Part shown: positions 15,213 through 23,794 of the stretch, in pieces
Numbering within the stretch: the stretch's first letter is position 1
Layout of the letters: each line of letters starts with the position of its first letter
Source of the DNA: Streptomyces sp. NBC_01235
Lineage (GTDB): Bacteria; Actinomycetota; Actinomycetes; Streptomycetales; Streptomycetaceae
Reading direction: 5' to 3'
Length of the DNA stretch: 64,000 nucleotides
Assembly: GCF_035989285.1 (NCBI RefSeq)
Contig: NZ_CP108513.1
Span: 5,084,001 to 5,148,000 of the forward strand
The notes under the pieces: generated by a model
Seen by the model: the letters and a program-made list of their open reading frames with translations, nothing else
Databases searched by the model: none
Told to the model about the DNA's origin: nothing
Program-made: the position numbers and the translations under genes

Positions 15213-15467
15213 GTGGTGACCCGGGCCGCCGTGCCCGAGGACATGGACGCGCTCACCGTGCCGGCCGGGACGTGGGCCGTCTTCGAGAGCTCCGGGCCGT
15301 TTCCGCAGGCGCTCCAGTACCTCTGGCGGGACGTGTTCACGCAGTGGTTCCCGTCCAATCCGTACCGGAGCCGGCCGGGACCCGAGATCCTGCGGACCCG
15401 GCTGTCGCAGGATGCCACGCAGGCGGATGCGGAGCTGTGGATCCCCGTGGATCGGACTGCGGTCTGA
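15213..15467 (+). pseudogene. C-terminal fragment of a GyrI-like effector-binding domain
   Basis: The 84-aa frame reads LTVPAGTWAVFESSGPFPQA, then LWRDVFTQWFPSNPYR and AELWIPV. This is the last half of the effector-binding domain found at the C-terminus of AraC- and MerR-type regulators (compare the complete version in the 42190 gene). The N-terminal half and the DNA-binding part are missing; upstream DNA (15107-15212) has no matching frame. It is therefore a remnant. A strong terminator follows 7 bases after its stop. Confidence 0.65.
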
Positions 15468-15473
15468 ACGACA

Positions 15474-15502
15474 GCGTGCGGCGGCTCAGGGCCGCCGCAC
15501 GC
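15474..15502. terminator. Hairpin terminator after the GyrI-like fragment
   Basis: A perfect 12-bp stem (GCGTGCGGCGGC/GCCGCCGCACGC) with a five-base loop. It lies between the converging fragment (+) and DUF899 gene (-). Confidence 0.7.
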
Positions 15503-15617
15503 CGGAGACGTCGATCGAAGCCCGTGAAGCGATCTCGGGATGGCCCGCGGAGATCTGACCAGGTGAGCAAGGGGCGCTGCTGCTGCCGCTGTTGCCGACG
15601 CCGTCGACGAAGGCGCG

Positions 15618-16433
15618 TCAGTGGTGGTGGCCGTGCCGGCCGAGGGTCTCCACGGGGGTCGCGCCGGGGCGGGTCCACTGTGGCACGGGCCGGCTGGTCG
15701 GGCCCCAGGTGGCGACGCCGTCGGCGTCCGAGCGCCAGTACCAGCAGGCCTGGCGGCCCTCGGACGGGTGCCCCTCGCGGACATCGCCGATCACGGGCCG
15801 GCCCTCGGGGTTGTCCTCCCACGCCTCGCCGCGGCCGTAGGGCGTCATGTCGAGCAGGCTGAGGGAGCCGTTGACCGGCTCGTTGCCACGGCCCGTCGTG
15901 GAGTAGGTGAGGAACACGCGGTCGCCGTCGCGCAGGAAGCAGGTGAGGTAACCCATGCTGCCGCCGACCGGCGCCTCCACACCGCGCACCGAGTACCAGG
16001 GCTGGGTGTACCCCATGAACTCGACGTAGGAAGCCACCTCGTCCCACGGGCCCGTGGTCAGGATGGCGAACGAGACGCCGCGGGCGTTGAGGTAGACGGC
16101 GTCCTTCACGTGCCAGGCCGTGGTGGTGCAGCCCTCGCACTGCCCCTGGTGCGGCGCGCCGTCGTACCACATGTGCTTGTAGACCACGAGCTCGTCGCGG
16201 CCCTGGAACAGGTCCAGGAACGGGACCGGGCCGTCGGGTCCGACGACCTCGACCGTCCCGTCGAGCTCCACCATCGGCAGCCGGCGGCGGGCCGCGGCGA
16301 GGGCGTCGCCCTCGTGGGTGTGGGCCTTCTCGCGGACCAGCAGCTCGTCGCGGGCGGTCTGCCAGGTGGCCAGGTCGACGACGGGCGGGCGGCCGGGCAG
16401 CGCGGTGGTCGGGTCACTCGGCGTGGTCGTCAT
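15618..16433 (-). CDS. DUF899 thioredoxin-like family protein (271 aa)
   Basis: The family signatures are clear: a helical start (WQTARDELLVREKAHTHEGD) followed by RRRLPMVELD, VPFLDLFQGRDELVVYKHMW and CEGCTTTAWHVKDAVYLNAR. The CEGC pair sits where thioredoxin-fold proteins have active-site cysteines. Later come YTQPWYSVRG, GRGNEPVNGSLSLLDMTPYG and GRQACWYWRSD. The extreme C-terminus is His-rich (GRHGHHH), a possible metal site. The family is widespread in actinobacteria without an agreed function; the fold suggests redox activity. It stands alone. Confidence 0.85.
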   Translation of the reverse strand: MTTTPSDPTTALPGRPPVVDLATWQTARDELLVREKAHTHEGDALAAARRRLPMVELDGTVEVVGPDGPVPFLDLFQGRDELVVYKHMWYDGAPHQGQCEGCTTTAWHVKDAVYLNARGVSFAILTTGPWDEVASYVEFMGYTQPWYSVRGVEAPVGGSMGYLTCFLRDGDRVFLTYSTTGRGNEPVNGSLSLLDMTPYGRGEAWEDNPEGRPVIGDVREGHPSEGRQACWYWRSDADGVATWGPTSRPVPQWTRPGATPVETLGRHGHHH

Positions 16434-16575
16434 GGCGTCCTCCGTGGTGTCTCGTGCCGGGCAGCGTCGTACGACGTCCTACGACGCTCACCAGAACAGA
16501 CTCGCGACCCGGCCGGAACTCATCGCGGCAGCGGGCGGAGAAGTCATCGGAGACGGCCCCGCCGACAGCGCCGTC

Positions 16576-16622
16576 GCGAGGGCTGGGCCGGGACACATGA
16601 CGTGACCCGGCCCAGCCCTCGC
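16576..16622. terminator. Strong hairpin terminator (17-bp stem)
   Basis: GCGAGGGCTGGGCCGGG (16576-16592) pairs perfectly with 16606-16622 around a 13-base loop. It lies just after the integrase fragment on the minus strand and probably was its terminator. Confidence 0.7.
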
Positions 16623-16675
16623 GGCTGGCTGCGACCGCGTCGGCCGAGGCTCAGAGCTCCAGAACCACGGGTGTG

Positions 16676-16880
16676 AACAGGGCTCGGCGCGCACCCGGTC
16701 GTCGAGGCCGGCGGCAATCTCGCGTTGCCGCTCCTCGTCGGAGTGCCGGCAGATCGACGCGTCTTCGCGAGGACCGGCCCGCTCGGACCGTGGTGCCGTC
16801 GAGGGGGCGCCCGAGCGGGTCGAGAGTGCGGAGCCGGTGTGACGAAGGCCGTAGTGGTGGAAGTCGTCCGGCGGACCGAC
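16676..16880 (-). pseudogene. C-terminal remnant of a tyrosine recombinase (integrase)
   Basis: One minus-strand frame reads DDFHHYGLRHTGSALSTRSG and, after a short unrelated stretch, CRHSDEERQREIAAGLDDRV, then RAE. This matches the end of phage/ICE integrases: the H-x-LRHTG box that carries a catalytic Arg, and the region normally reading YQHS/YQHA followed by a charged helix. In this copy the catalytic Tyr has become Cys and the intervening helix is scrambled, so the gene is dead. Nothing of the N-terminal core is seen. It marks a past site-specific integration near here. The rest of 16434-16999 holds no other gene. Confidence 0.55.
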
Positions 16881-16999
16881 GACCGCGCGAGCCCGCCGGG
16901 GACGGCTGCCGGTCATGGGCCGGCATGCCGCCTCCGCCGCACACCGGCATCGCGGCCTCGCTCGGGCAGCGCTCAGCCCACAACCTGGTGCGACACGAT

Positions 17000-18385
17000 T
17001 CAGATCAGTTCGGGTTGCGGTTCCGGTTGCCGCGCCGGTGCGGCCCTCGGTTCCCACAGTGCGATGGTCCGTACGTAGCCGTAGACCACTGAGGCCATCG
17101 CCAGCAGGAGAAGCGGTCCGAACACCCACGGGTGCTTGGCCATCTCCAGCGGCAGACAGCGATAGGACACCAAGAGCGCAGTGAAGACCGTCGCGCCGTA
17201 GACGACCAGTTGGATCCCTGATCGATCCCAGCCGCGGTCGAGCGAGCGCAGAGCTGCCTCGATCGTGAGCGTGAACACCACTCCGGCAATGAGATCCGCG
17301 CCGTAGTGGTACCCGAATCCCAGCGTGGCGGTGAGCGTGGCAACCAGCCAGAACGTGCCTGCGAATCGCAGAAACCGTGGGCCCTTCCGGGAATGAATGA
17401 AGATCGCGGTGGCCCACGCCGTGTGGAGGCTGGGCATGCAGTTGCGTGGGGTGGTCCCGTCGAATGGCATGTGGTGCGGGATATCGATCGGCGGCGGCGT
17501 TTTTGGCCACAGGTCGCCCACCGCCCACTGCACGCTGGACGACGTGTGCGCCCACAGGCTGACCCCCGCCCAGTGCTCGGTGCCGGCACCGTAGGCGAAG
17601 ACCGGTCCGACTACTGGGAAGATCATGTAGACGGCCGGCCCGAGGAGGCCGATCACCAGGAACGTGCGCACCAGATGGTGACTCGGGAAGCGGCGCTCGA
17701 CCGCCACGTTCCGCAGTTGGTACAGCGCGACGATGACCGCGGCCATCGCGAGCTGACCGTAGACGATGTCGAGGAAATTGAAGCCGATCGTGCCGGTGGC
17801 CGTGACGATCCGGCCTACCAGCCACGACGGGTTGCCCAGCGCGTGATCGGCGGTTGCCACGTACTGGTCGAGCACCACGGGGCGGGCCTTCGAGGTGATG
17901 AGCAGCCAGGTGTCGCCGGTCTTGCGGCCGGCCACCAGCAGCAGGCCCAGCCCGACGCCCTTCAGCAGCAGGACACGTTCCCGGCCGGTGCGGCGCGTGA
18001 CAGCGATGACCCCATAGCCGAGAAGCACCCACAACGCGCCGTTGCCGAAGGGGTGGCCGCCGGTCGTCTTGGCGTGGACCGCCCACCGGACCAGCAGGAA
18101 GGCGATGTCGATACCGATCGCGGCACCAGTCGCGATGAACCGTTGCCGCCAGGTGAGCACCACCATCATCAACGCCAGACTGGCGTACAACAGGAAACCC
18201 GATTTGGGGGCGAATATCAGCTCCCGCACCTGGCAGGTGATCGGCCCCGACAGGCCGTAGTGACGCGCGGTGATCTCCAGCGCAATGAGGAATCCGAGGG
18301 CCACCACAGCCGCGGTGGCCCACAGTATCGCCCGGGGTTGACGCCAGACGGATACCGCAGATCTGCCTTTTATTCGCGAAAACAC
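17000..18385 (-). CDS. PAP2-superfamily membrane phosphatase/phosphotransferase (461 aa)
   Basis: A polytopic membrane protein with about ten hydrophobic segments. Near the C-terminus are the PAP2 signatures: CMPSLHTAWATAIF with the catalytic His, and GFGYHYGADLIAG with the second His. The layout matches inositol-phosphorylceramide-synthase-like or lipid phosphatase proteins with the active site outside the membrane. The start is uncertain. The longest frame begins with TTG 18418 in AT-rich DNA. GTG 18385 is preferred because it follows a TATAGCAT box by five bases, which would give a leaderless transcript. The substrate is unknown. Confidence 0.75.
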   Translation of the reverse strand: MFSRIKGRSAVSVWRQPRAILWATAAVVALGFLIALEITARHYGLSGPITCQVRELIFAPKSGFLLYASLALMMVVLTWRQRFIATGAAIGIDIAFLLVRWAVHAKTTGGHPFGNGALWVLLGYGVIAVTRRTGRERVLLLKGVGLGLLLVAGRKTGDTWLLITSKARPVVLDQYVATADHALGNPSWLVGRIVTATGTIGFNFLDIVYGQLAMAAVIVALYQLRNVAVERRFPSHHLVRTFLVIGLLGPAVYMIFPVVGPVFAYGAGTEHWAGVSLWAHTSSSVQWAVGDLWPKTPPPIDIPHHMPFDGTTPRNCMPSLHTAWATAIFIHSRKGPRFLRFAGTFWLVATLTATLGFGYHYGADLIAGVVFTLTIEAALRSLDRGWDRSGIQLVVYGATVFTALLVSYRCLPLEMAKHPWVFGPLLLLAMASVVYGYVRTIALWEPRAAPARQPEPQPELI

Positions 18386-18825
18386 CCGCGATGCTATAGG
18401 TACCAATTGATTGACCAATTTGCTAGGTTTTGGATAAACAAGTCACTTATCAAGACGGATGGCGCGGTTTTCCGATTAAGGGTGGATGATAGGGGCGTTC
18501 ATCGCGAGTTCGAACATGTTAGCGGAACGGTGCGGGAGGGTTCCGCCGAAATGTGCATGGTCGAGCGGACGGATCGTCCCCGCCGTGCCGCCACGGGTCA
18601 TCGGCGCCTGCCCCGGCCGGTCGCAGCCCTGCGGCGATGTCGGCCCGGCTCCTCGACGCATCCCGCACGGACCGGAGCCATCCGCTTCGCGCCGGGTTCC
18701 CTGGCCCGGGACCGCGGGCGTGTGTCCTCAACCGGGTTCTTCAGTAGGTCAGTTGTGTGGGGGGACTGTGCCGTGGATGCTGGTTTGTGGGACGGCGGGA
18801 GACAAGTCATGAGGCGGGGGAGTTC
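18386..18825. promoter_or_regulatory. Divergent intergenic region, AT-rich on the left
   Basis: The part from about 18390 to 18500 is unusually AT-rich for this genome (TTGATTGACCAATTTGC and following), as expected of a promoter zone between the PAP2 gene and the protease-STAND gene. No gene is evident in the rest. Confidence 0.4.
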
Positions 18826-21800
18826 ATGGCCGCGGTACGGGGGAGCGACGTACTCGAGGCGTCGCAGGTGCGGGTCTGCTCGGCCGGGGGCGAGGTGGTC
18901 GGCGCCGGGTTCCTCGTTTCCGCCGATGTGGTGTGTACCTGTGCCCATGTGGTGGCTGGGGCTCTCGGGATGCCCAGCGGTTCGCAGGAGGCGCCCGGCG
19001 AGGCGGTGGATCTCGACTTTCCGCTGCTGACGGGCCGTCCGAGGACACGCGCGACCGTGGTGTCGTGGCGGTACGGCGGGCTGGACGTCGCATTGCTGCG
19101 CCTGGAGACGGCGGTCGGGGGCGCACGGCCCGCGCCGCTGGTCGACGGGACCGGCGTATGGGGCCACACGTTCCGGGCGCTGGGCTACCCCGTCGGCGCC
19201 GATCGCGGTGTATGGGCCTCGGGCACCCTGCGGGCCGGGCAGGGTTCGGGCTGGGTGCAGATGGAGGCGCAGGAGCCGGGGCCGCGGATCTCGGGAGGGT
19301 TCAGCGGGTCGCCGGTCTGGGACGACGCGCAGGACGGCGTCGTCGGGATGACGGTCGCCGCGCACCGGGGCGAGAGCACCGCGTACCTGTTGCCGTCGGC
19401 CGAACTGGTCGACGAGGAGACGCTGCGGCCGCAGTGCCCGTTCCAGGGGCTCGCGGCGTTCACGGAGGACGACGCGGAGTTCTTCCACGGACGCGACAGC
19501 GACACCGCCCGCGTGCACACGGCCGTCCGCAGGCGGTCGGTGACGTTGGTCGCGGGGCCCTCGGGGTGCGGGAAGTCGTCCCTGGTGCGGGCCGGGGTGC
19601 TGCCGCTGCTGCGGGCCGAGGGGATGAGTGTGTCCGAGCTGCGGCCCGTGCCCGGCGCACGGGCGACCGTCGTACTGGCGCGGGCGCTGATGGGGGTCCT
19701 GGAGCCGGAGCTCGGCGAGACCGATCGGCTCGCCAAGGCGGAGGAACTGGCAGGGCTGCTGAAGACCGGCGACGATGTGCCGGCCGAGCTGCGCGGCAGG
19801 ATCCTCGCCCGCGGAGAGCGCGCCGGCCACGTGCTCTTCGTCGACCAGCTCGAGGAGTACGCGGGTGCCGAAGCGGCCGCTGCCCGCGACCTGTTCGGAC
19901 TGCTTGTCGCTCTGGCGGGCAGGGACGGCGCGGCGGCACTGCGGGTCGTCGCGACCGCGCGGCCCGACTCCCTCGAAGCACTGGTGACGGCCGATACGTC
20001 CGATCTGGTCAGCGACGCCGTGGAGTTCCTCGCGCCGCTGGCCGCCGACGGCCTGGAGCGGGCGGTGACCGCGCCCGTCGACGCCGTACCGGGGCTGTGG
20101 TTCGAGCCGGGGCTGCCGGAGCGGATCGTCGCGGACGCGGGCGACGAGCCCGGCCGGATGACCCTGGTCCAGTTCGCTCTGACCGAGCTGTGGAAGCGTC
20201 GCAGCCGGTCGATGCTGACGCATGCCGCGTACGACGAGCAGGGTGGTCTGGCGGGGGCTCTCGTCGGATACGCGGACGACACCCTCGCCGGACTGACACA
20301 GCCCCAACAGACGTGTGCGCGGCGGATGTTCGTGCAACTGGCGCGGCCTGACGGGGACGCCTTCCTGCGCCGTCCCGCCCGGGTCGCCGATCTGGCTCCC
20401 GAACTCGTCGACCTGGCACGGGAGCTGGCACCGAGCAAGCTCCTCGTCCTCTCCCGGGCCCCGGGCGGTGACGAGGAGATCGTCGATCTGGCGCACGAGG
20501 CTCTGACGCGGCTCTGGCCGCGCCTGCGGCAGTGGCTGGCCGACTCCCGGGACTTCCGCGCCTGGCAGGAGCAACTGCGGGCCGACCTGCGGCGCTGGCA
20601 TGCTCAGCAGCGGGAGCCCGCCCGGCTGCTGAGCGGAAGCGAACTCGCGGAGGCCGATCGCCGGCTGGCCGCGCACCCCGACGACGTCTCCGCCGACGAG
20701 CGCGGATACATCCTGCTCAGCCTCCGCCACTCCCGGCGCGGGACCCGCCTCAAGCAGGCCGCCGTGGGAACGCTGACCCTTCTCACCGTGCTCGCTGTCG
20801 TGCTGGCGATATCCACCTGGCAGAGCCTTCAACGGACCGAGCAGCAGTTGCGGGCCCAGGCCGCGGGGCTGCTGGCCCAAGCCGCCGATGACACCCCCGG
20901 CAGCGACCCTGCCACCGCCCTGCAGCTGGCGCTGGCCGCGTGGAAGACCAAACACACCCCGAAGACCCGCGACGCGCTGATGCACCAGTACGCGCGGGGG
21001 CAGTACCTGGTGGGCTCCTATCCGTCAGTGTGGAGGGGCCAGGTCAGGGAGATGAACGCCACACCGGACGGCCGTACGCTCGTGGTGGTGTCAAAACCGG
21101 AGGGCGGCGACCGGTGGACGCTCACCGTGGTCACCGGCGCCCTCGAAGGAAAGATCCGGACCACGGAGCTCGGTGGAGTCCCCGCGGGAATCTTCGCGAG
21201 CGCCATCAGCCCCGACGGCCGCCTTTTCGCCGTAGCCGCACGGGACTCGGTCCGGCTGTGGCGGATGAGCGACCCGAAGGATCCCATCCCCCTGAACCGC
21301 GGGAAACACGAGATCGCCAAGGAGTTCGGGGCCACCGTGGACTTCAGCAGCAACGGGAAGCGGCTGCTGCTGACGATGGACGACCGCTCCGGGGCCTGTT
21401 ACAACAACGCCCAGTGTGTCCCGCCCTTCGCCGAGGCGTGGGAGGTGCCCTCCGGCGTCCGCCTGCCTGTCGCGAAGAACCTCGTGTCCGCCTCCGGGGT
21501 GGAGGAGGCGGCCTTCACGACAGACCCGGACACGGTGGCCGTGAGCAGTTGGGGCAAAAGCGGACGGCAGCTCGAGATCAAGGATCTCACCACCGGACGG
21601 CAGCTCTACAGCCCGGGCCCGGAGCCCAAGGGGATGGGGCCCGGCGAGCCGCTTCTCAGAGCCGGAGGTGAATCGGTGATCTCGGCGGTCGGCGACCGGT
21701 GGTACACCCAGTCACTCGGCCGTACGCCAGGACCGAGAACCGCGATTCCCGCCGTGAGTACGAGCAGCGACGCCACAGGGAACTACAACGTCGACGGTTC

Positions 21801-23082
21801 GGCGGCCGACGGAGGAGTCACGAAGGGGGGATACGCCGAGTCGACCTTGACCGATGCGCGTACCGGGCAGGCCTACCGCACTCGCCTGCCCACCCCGGGC
21901 GAGGCTCCCGCCCAGTACACGGGTTTCGCGGCGGCGCCGCGGAAGGACGGCGGGCTCACCGTTCTCGTACCGGTGGGCACGACGCTGATGGCGGTGCGGG
22001 CCGAGCGATCGGGCAATCAACGGTTCGAGGGCGACCCCGTTCTGGGCGGCAGCTACGCGCTGGCGCCCGACGGGCGCTTCCTCGCCAAGGTCACCGAGAA
22101 GACCCTCGAGGTCATGGATGCCTCCCGTACCCGCCTGAGGTCCGTGAGGATCCCGGCCGGGCAGAGCTCCGACTGGAAGGTCACCTGGACCGCCGACTCA
22201 CGGTGGGTCGTGGTGTGGGGGCGGGAGAGCGGCCTCCACCGTGCGTATGCGGCGCAGAGCCTCGGTGAGGGTGTGCCGCTCCCCGTGGCGGTACAGAAAG
22301 GGAAGAAGATCGACAGCCTGGTCGGGCTGCAGGGGAGCGAGATCGTCCTGTTGACCGAGAACGGGACGCTGGCGCGTCTCGACGCCGCCGACGGGACCGT
22401 GCTCACCCAGCCCTTTCCCGCCCACCCCGGCCCCAACACCAACGGTCCCCTCGTGGATCTCTTCATCTACGGCCAACTCATGTCCCGCCCCGGGCACCCC
22501 GGACAGGTGGCCGTCGTGACCCGGGCTGGAGCCGGTGACGGCAAGATCCTGCTGTGGGATGTCCGAGCTCCGCGACACGTCGCGACGCTGACTGGACCGG
22601 TCATCGACACGCCGTATACGGAGGATTCGCTCAGCAGCGGACTCGTCTTCACCCCCGACGGTTCGCGCCTCGCCGTGCAGAACTCCGACGGACGAGTGCG
22701 CGTGTGGGACGTCGACCGCGGAAGAAAGCTGCCGGGATGGGTATCCCGCTTGTCGTCGAACGAACTGATCGGGTTCGACCCGGACGGCAGCCTCGTTTCG
22801 CGCGACGCGGACAAGGGGCTGGTCGAGATCCACGACCTGACAGACGGCTCCTCCGTCACTCTGGAGGTGACGGCGAAGATCGTCGAGGAGATCAGCAACG
22901 CGACGGCGAGAATCACCCCAGGGGACCAACTGCTCATCGACAACGGCGCCGGGCGCAGGACCTTCGACCTTCGCCCCGAAGCGCAGTTCCGCACACTCTG
23001 CGCCGCCGCCGGGCGCGACTACACCAAGGCCGAGCGCGACCTCCTCCCGGAGGGAACCCCGTCCGGTCCGCCCTGTCCCTGA
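18826..23082 (+). CDS. Trypsin-like protease / STAND NTPase / WD40-like repeat protein (1418 aa)
   Basis: Three modules are visible. Residues 15-210 are a trypsin-like protease with His41 (CTCAHVV), Asp87 (GGLDVALL) and Ser160 (GGFSGSP). Residues 215-620 are a STAND-type ATPase of the nSTAND1 kind (CPFQGLAAFTEDDAEFFHGR, Walker A GPSGCGKSS at 244-252, Walker B HVLFVDQLEE with Asp340). A membrane segment (VGTLTLLTVLAVVLAISTW, about 645-665) then leads to about 700 residues of degenerate WD40-like blades. STAND proteins assemble on sensing a trigger; the protease would be the effector. The start ATG 18826 has GGGGGAG upstream. A Trypco1-type gene follows. Published comparative genomics places such sets among predicted conflict systems; a defence role here is inferred. 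Confidence 0.85.
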   Translation: MAAVRGSDVLEASQVRVCSAGGEVVGAGFLVSADVVCTCAHVVAGALGMPSGSQEAPGEAVDLDFPLLTGRPRTRATVVSWRYGGLDVALLRLETAVGGARPAPLVDGTGVWGHTFRALGYPVGADRGVWASGTLRAGQGSGWVQMEAQEPGPRISGGFSGSPVWDDAQDGVVGMTVAAHRGESTAYLLPSAELVDEETLRPQCPFQGLAAFTEDDAEFFHGRDSDTARVHTAVRRRSVTLVAGPSGCGKSSLVRAGVLPLLRAEGMSVSELRPVPGARATVVLARALMGVLEPELGETDRLAKAEELAGLLKTGDDVPAELRGRILARGERAGHVLFVDQLEEYAGAEAAAARDLFGLLVALAGRDGAAALRVVATARPDSLEALVTADTSDLVSDAVEFLAPLAADGLERAVTAPVDAVPGLWFEPGLPERIVADAGDEPGRMTLVQFALTELWKRRSRSMLTHAAYDEQGGLAGALVGYADDTLAGLTQPQQTCARRMFVQLARPDGDAFLRRPARVADLAPELVDLARELAPSKLLVLSRAPGGDEEIVDLAHEALTRLWPRLRQWLADSRDFRAWQEQLRADLRRWHAQQREPARLLSGSELAEADRRLAAHPDDVSADERGYILLSLRHSRRGTRLKQAAVGTLTLLTVLAVVLAISTWQSLQRTEQQLRAQAAGLLAQAADDTPGSDPATALQLALAAWKTKHTPKTRDALMHQYARGQYLVGSYPSVWRGQVREMNATPDGRTLVVVSKPEGGDRWTLTVVTGALEGKIRTTELGGVPAGIFASAISPDGRLFAVAARDSVRLWRMSDPKDPIPLNRGKHEIAKEFGATVDFSSNGKRLLLTMDDRSGACYNNAQCVPPFAEAWEVPSGVRLPVAKNLVSASGVEEAAFTTDPDTVAVSSWGKSGRQLEIKDLTTGRQLYSPGPEPKGMGPGEPLLRAGGESVISAVGDRWYTQSLGRTPGPRTAIPAVSTSSDATGNYNVDGSAADGGVTKGGYAESTLTDARTGQAYRTRLPTPGEAPAQYTGFAAAPRKDGGLTVLVPVGTTLMAVRAERSGNQRFEGDPVLGGSYALAPDGRFLAKVTEKTLEVMDASRTRLRSVRIPAGQSSDWKVTWTADSRWVVVWGRESGLHRAYAAQSLGEGVPLPVAVQKGKKIDSLVGLQGSEIVLLTENGTLARLDAADGTVLTQPFPAHPGPNTNGPLVDLFIYGQLMSRPGHPGQVAVVTRAGAGDGKILLWDVRAPRHVATLTGPVIDTPYTEDSLSSGLVFTPDGSRLAVQNSDGRVRVWDVDRGRKLPGWVSRLSSNELIGFDPDGSLVSRDADKGLVEIHDLTDGSSVTLEVTAKIVEEISNATARITPGDQLLIDNGAGRRTFDLRPEAQFRTLCAAAGRDYTKAERDLLPEGTPSGPPCP

Positions 23083-23194
23083 CCGGGACACAGGGCGATC
23101 GCGGGTGGCTCCCCGAGCCCCAACTGGCACGATCTCGTAACCGAGTTGCTCACGGCCCGTCCTCGCCAGGCGCCCCTTCTGCACACTTCTTCCC

Positions 23195-23617
23195 ATGACC
23201 GGTTCAGAGAACTACCTCCTCGACGACGGCACCACCGTCCGCTTCCTGCTCGCGGGCGCAGGACAACCCGCCTTCGCAGACGACGACTCGGCAGACGGTC
23301 TCGGCCCGGTCGTCCCCGTGGGCAGGCGGGGGGAAGCCGTTGCCACCGTCGCCGCCGACGTGCTGCGCAGCACGCTCAGGCCGCTCGGCCCCCTGGTGCA
23401 GGAGGTCCACGACGCCATGAGCGCCGTGCCCACGCCGCCGACCGAGATCACCGTCACGTTCGGCGTACAGCTGGGCCAGGACCTGAAACTGGGCATCGTC
23501 AACGGCAGCGGCCAGGCCCACCTGACGGTCACCGCCACGTGGAGCCCGGAGACCGCCGTGGCCACGCCGCCCGCCGGCGACCCTCGAGCGGACGGGAACA
23601 GTCCCGCGGCCACGTGA
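23195..23617 (+). CDS. Trypsin-co-occurring domain (Trypco1/CU044_2847-type) protein (140 aa)
   Basis: This small soluble protein follows the protease-STAND gene by 112 bases. It begins with a beta-rich part (NYLLDDGTTVRFLLAG) and has a central helix (TVAADVLRSTLRPLGPLVQE) and the strand PPTEITVTFGVQLGQDLKLG. That plan matches the small domain that accompanies trypsin-STAND proteins, formerly annotated as CU044_2847 family. It probably serves as an adaptor or substrate of the protease. The C-terminal 25 residues are disordered. Confidence 0.75.
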   Translation: MTGSENYLLDDGTTVRFLLAGAGQPAFADDDSADGLGPVVPVGRRGEAVATVAADVLRSTLRPLGPLVQEVHDAMSAVPTPPTEITVTFGVQLGQDLKLGIVNGSGQAHLTVTATWSPETAVATPPAGDPRADGNSPAAT

Positions 23618-23794
23618 CGTACGAGGGCCCTTGCTGTTGTTCGAGGTCGTGCCTTCCTGGACGGCCGAGGACTGGGCGACGACCACGACAAGGCCAGGCC
23701 GGATCCCAAAGGGCAACCACTTGGATTGCTCCACGCCAGGCGGGGGCGGGAGACCGTTCGTCTCGCCACTCGGGGCACCGTTTAGGGTCGTCCG

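Noticed and set aside
18598..20985. 795-aa open frame on the minus strand opposite the protease-STAND gene
   Set aside because: It is a shadow of the GC3-rich plus-strand gene. It has no recognisable domain, is mostly Arg/Gln/Gly, and the plus-strand frame has clear motifs.
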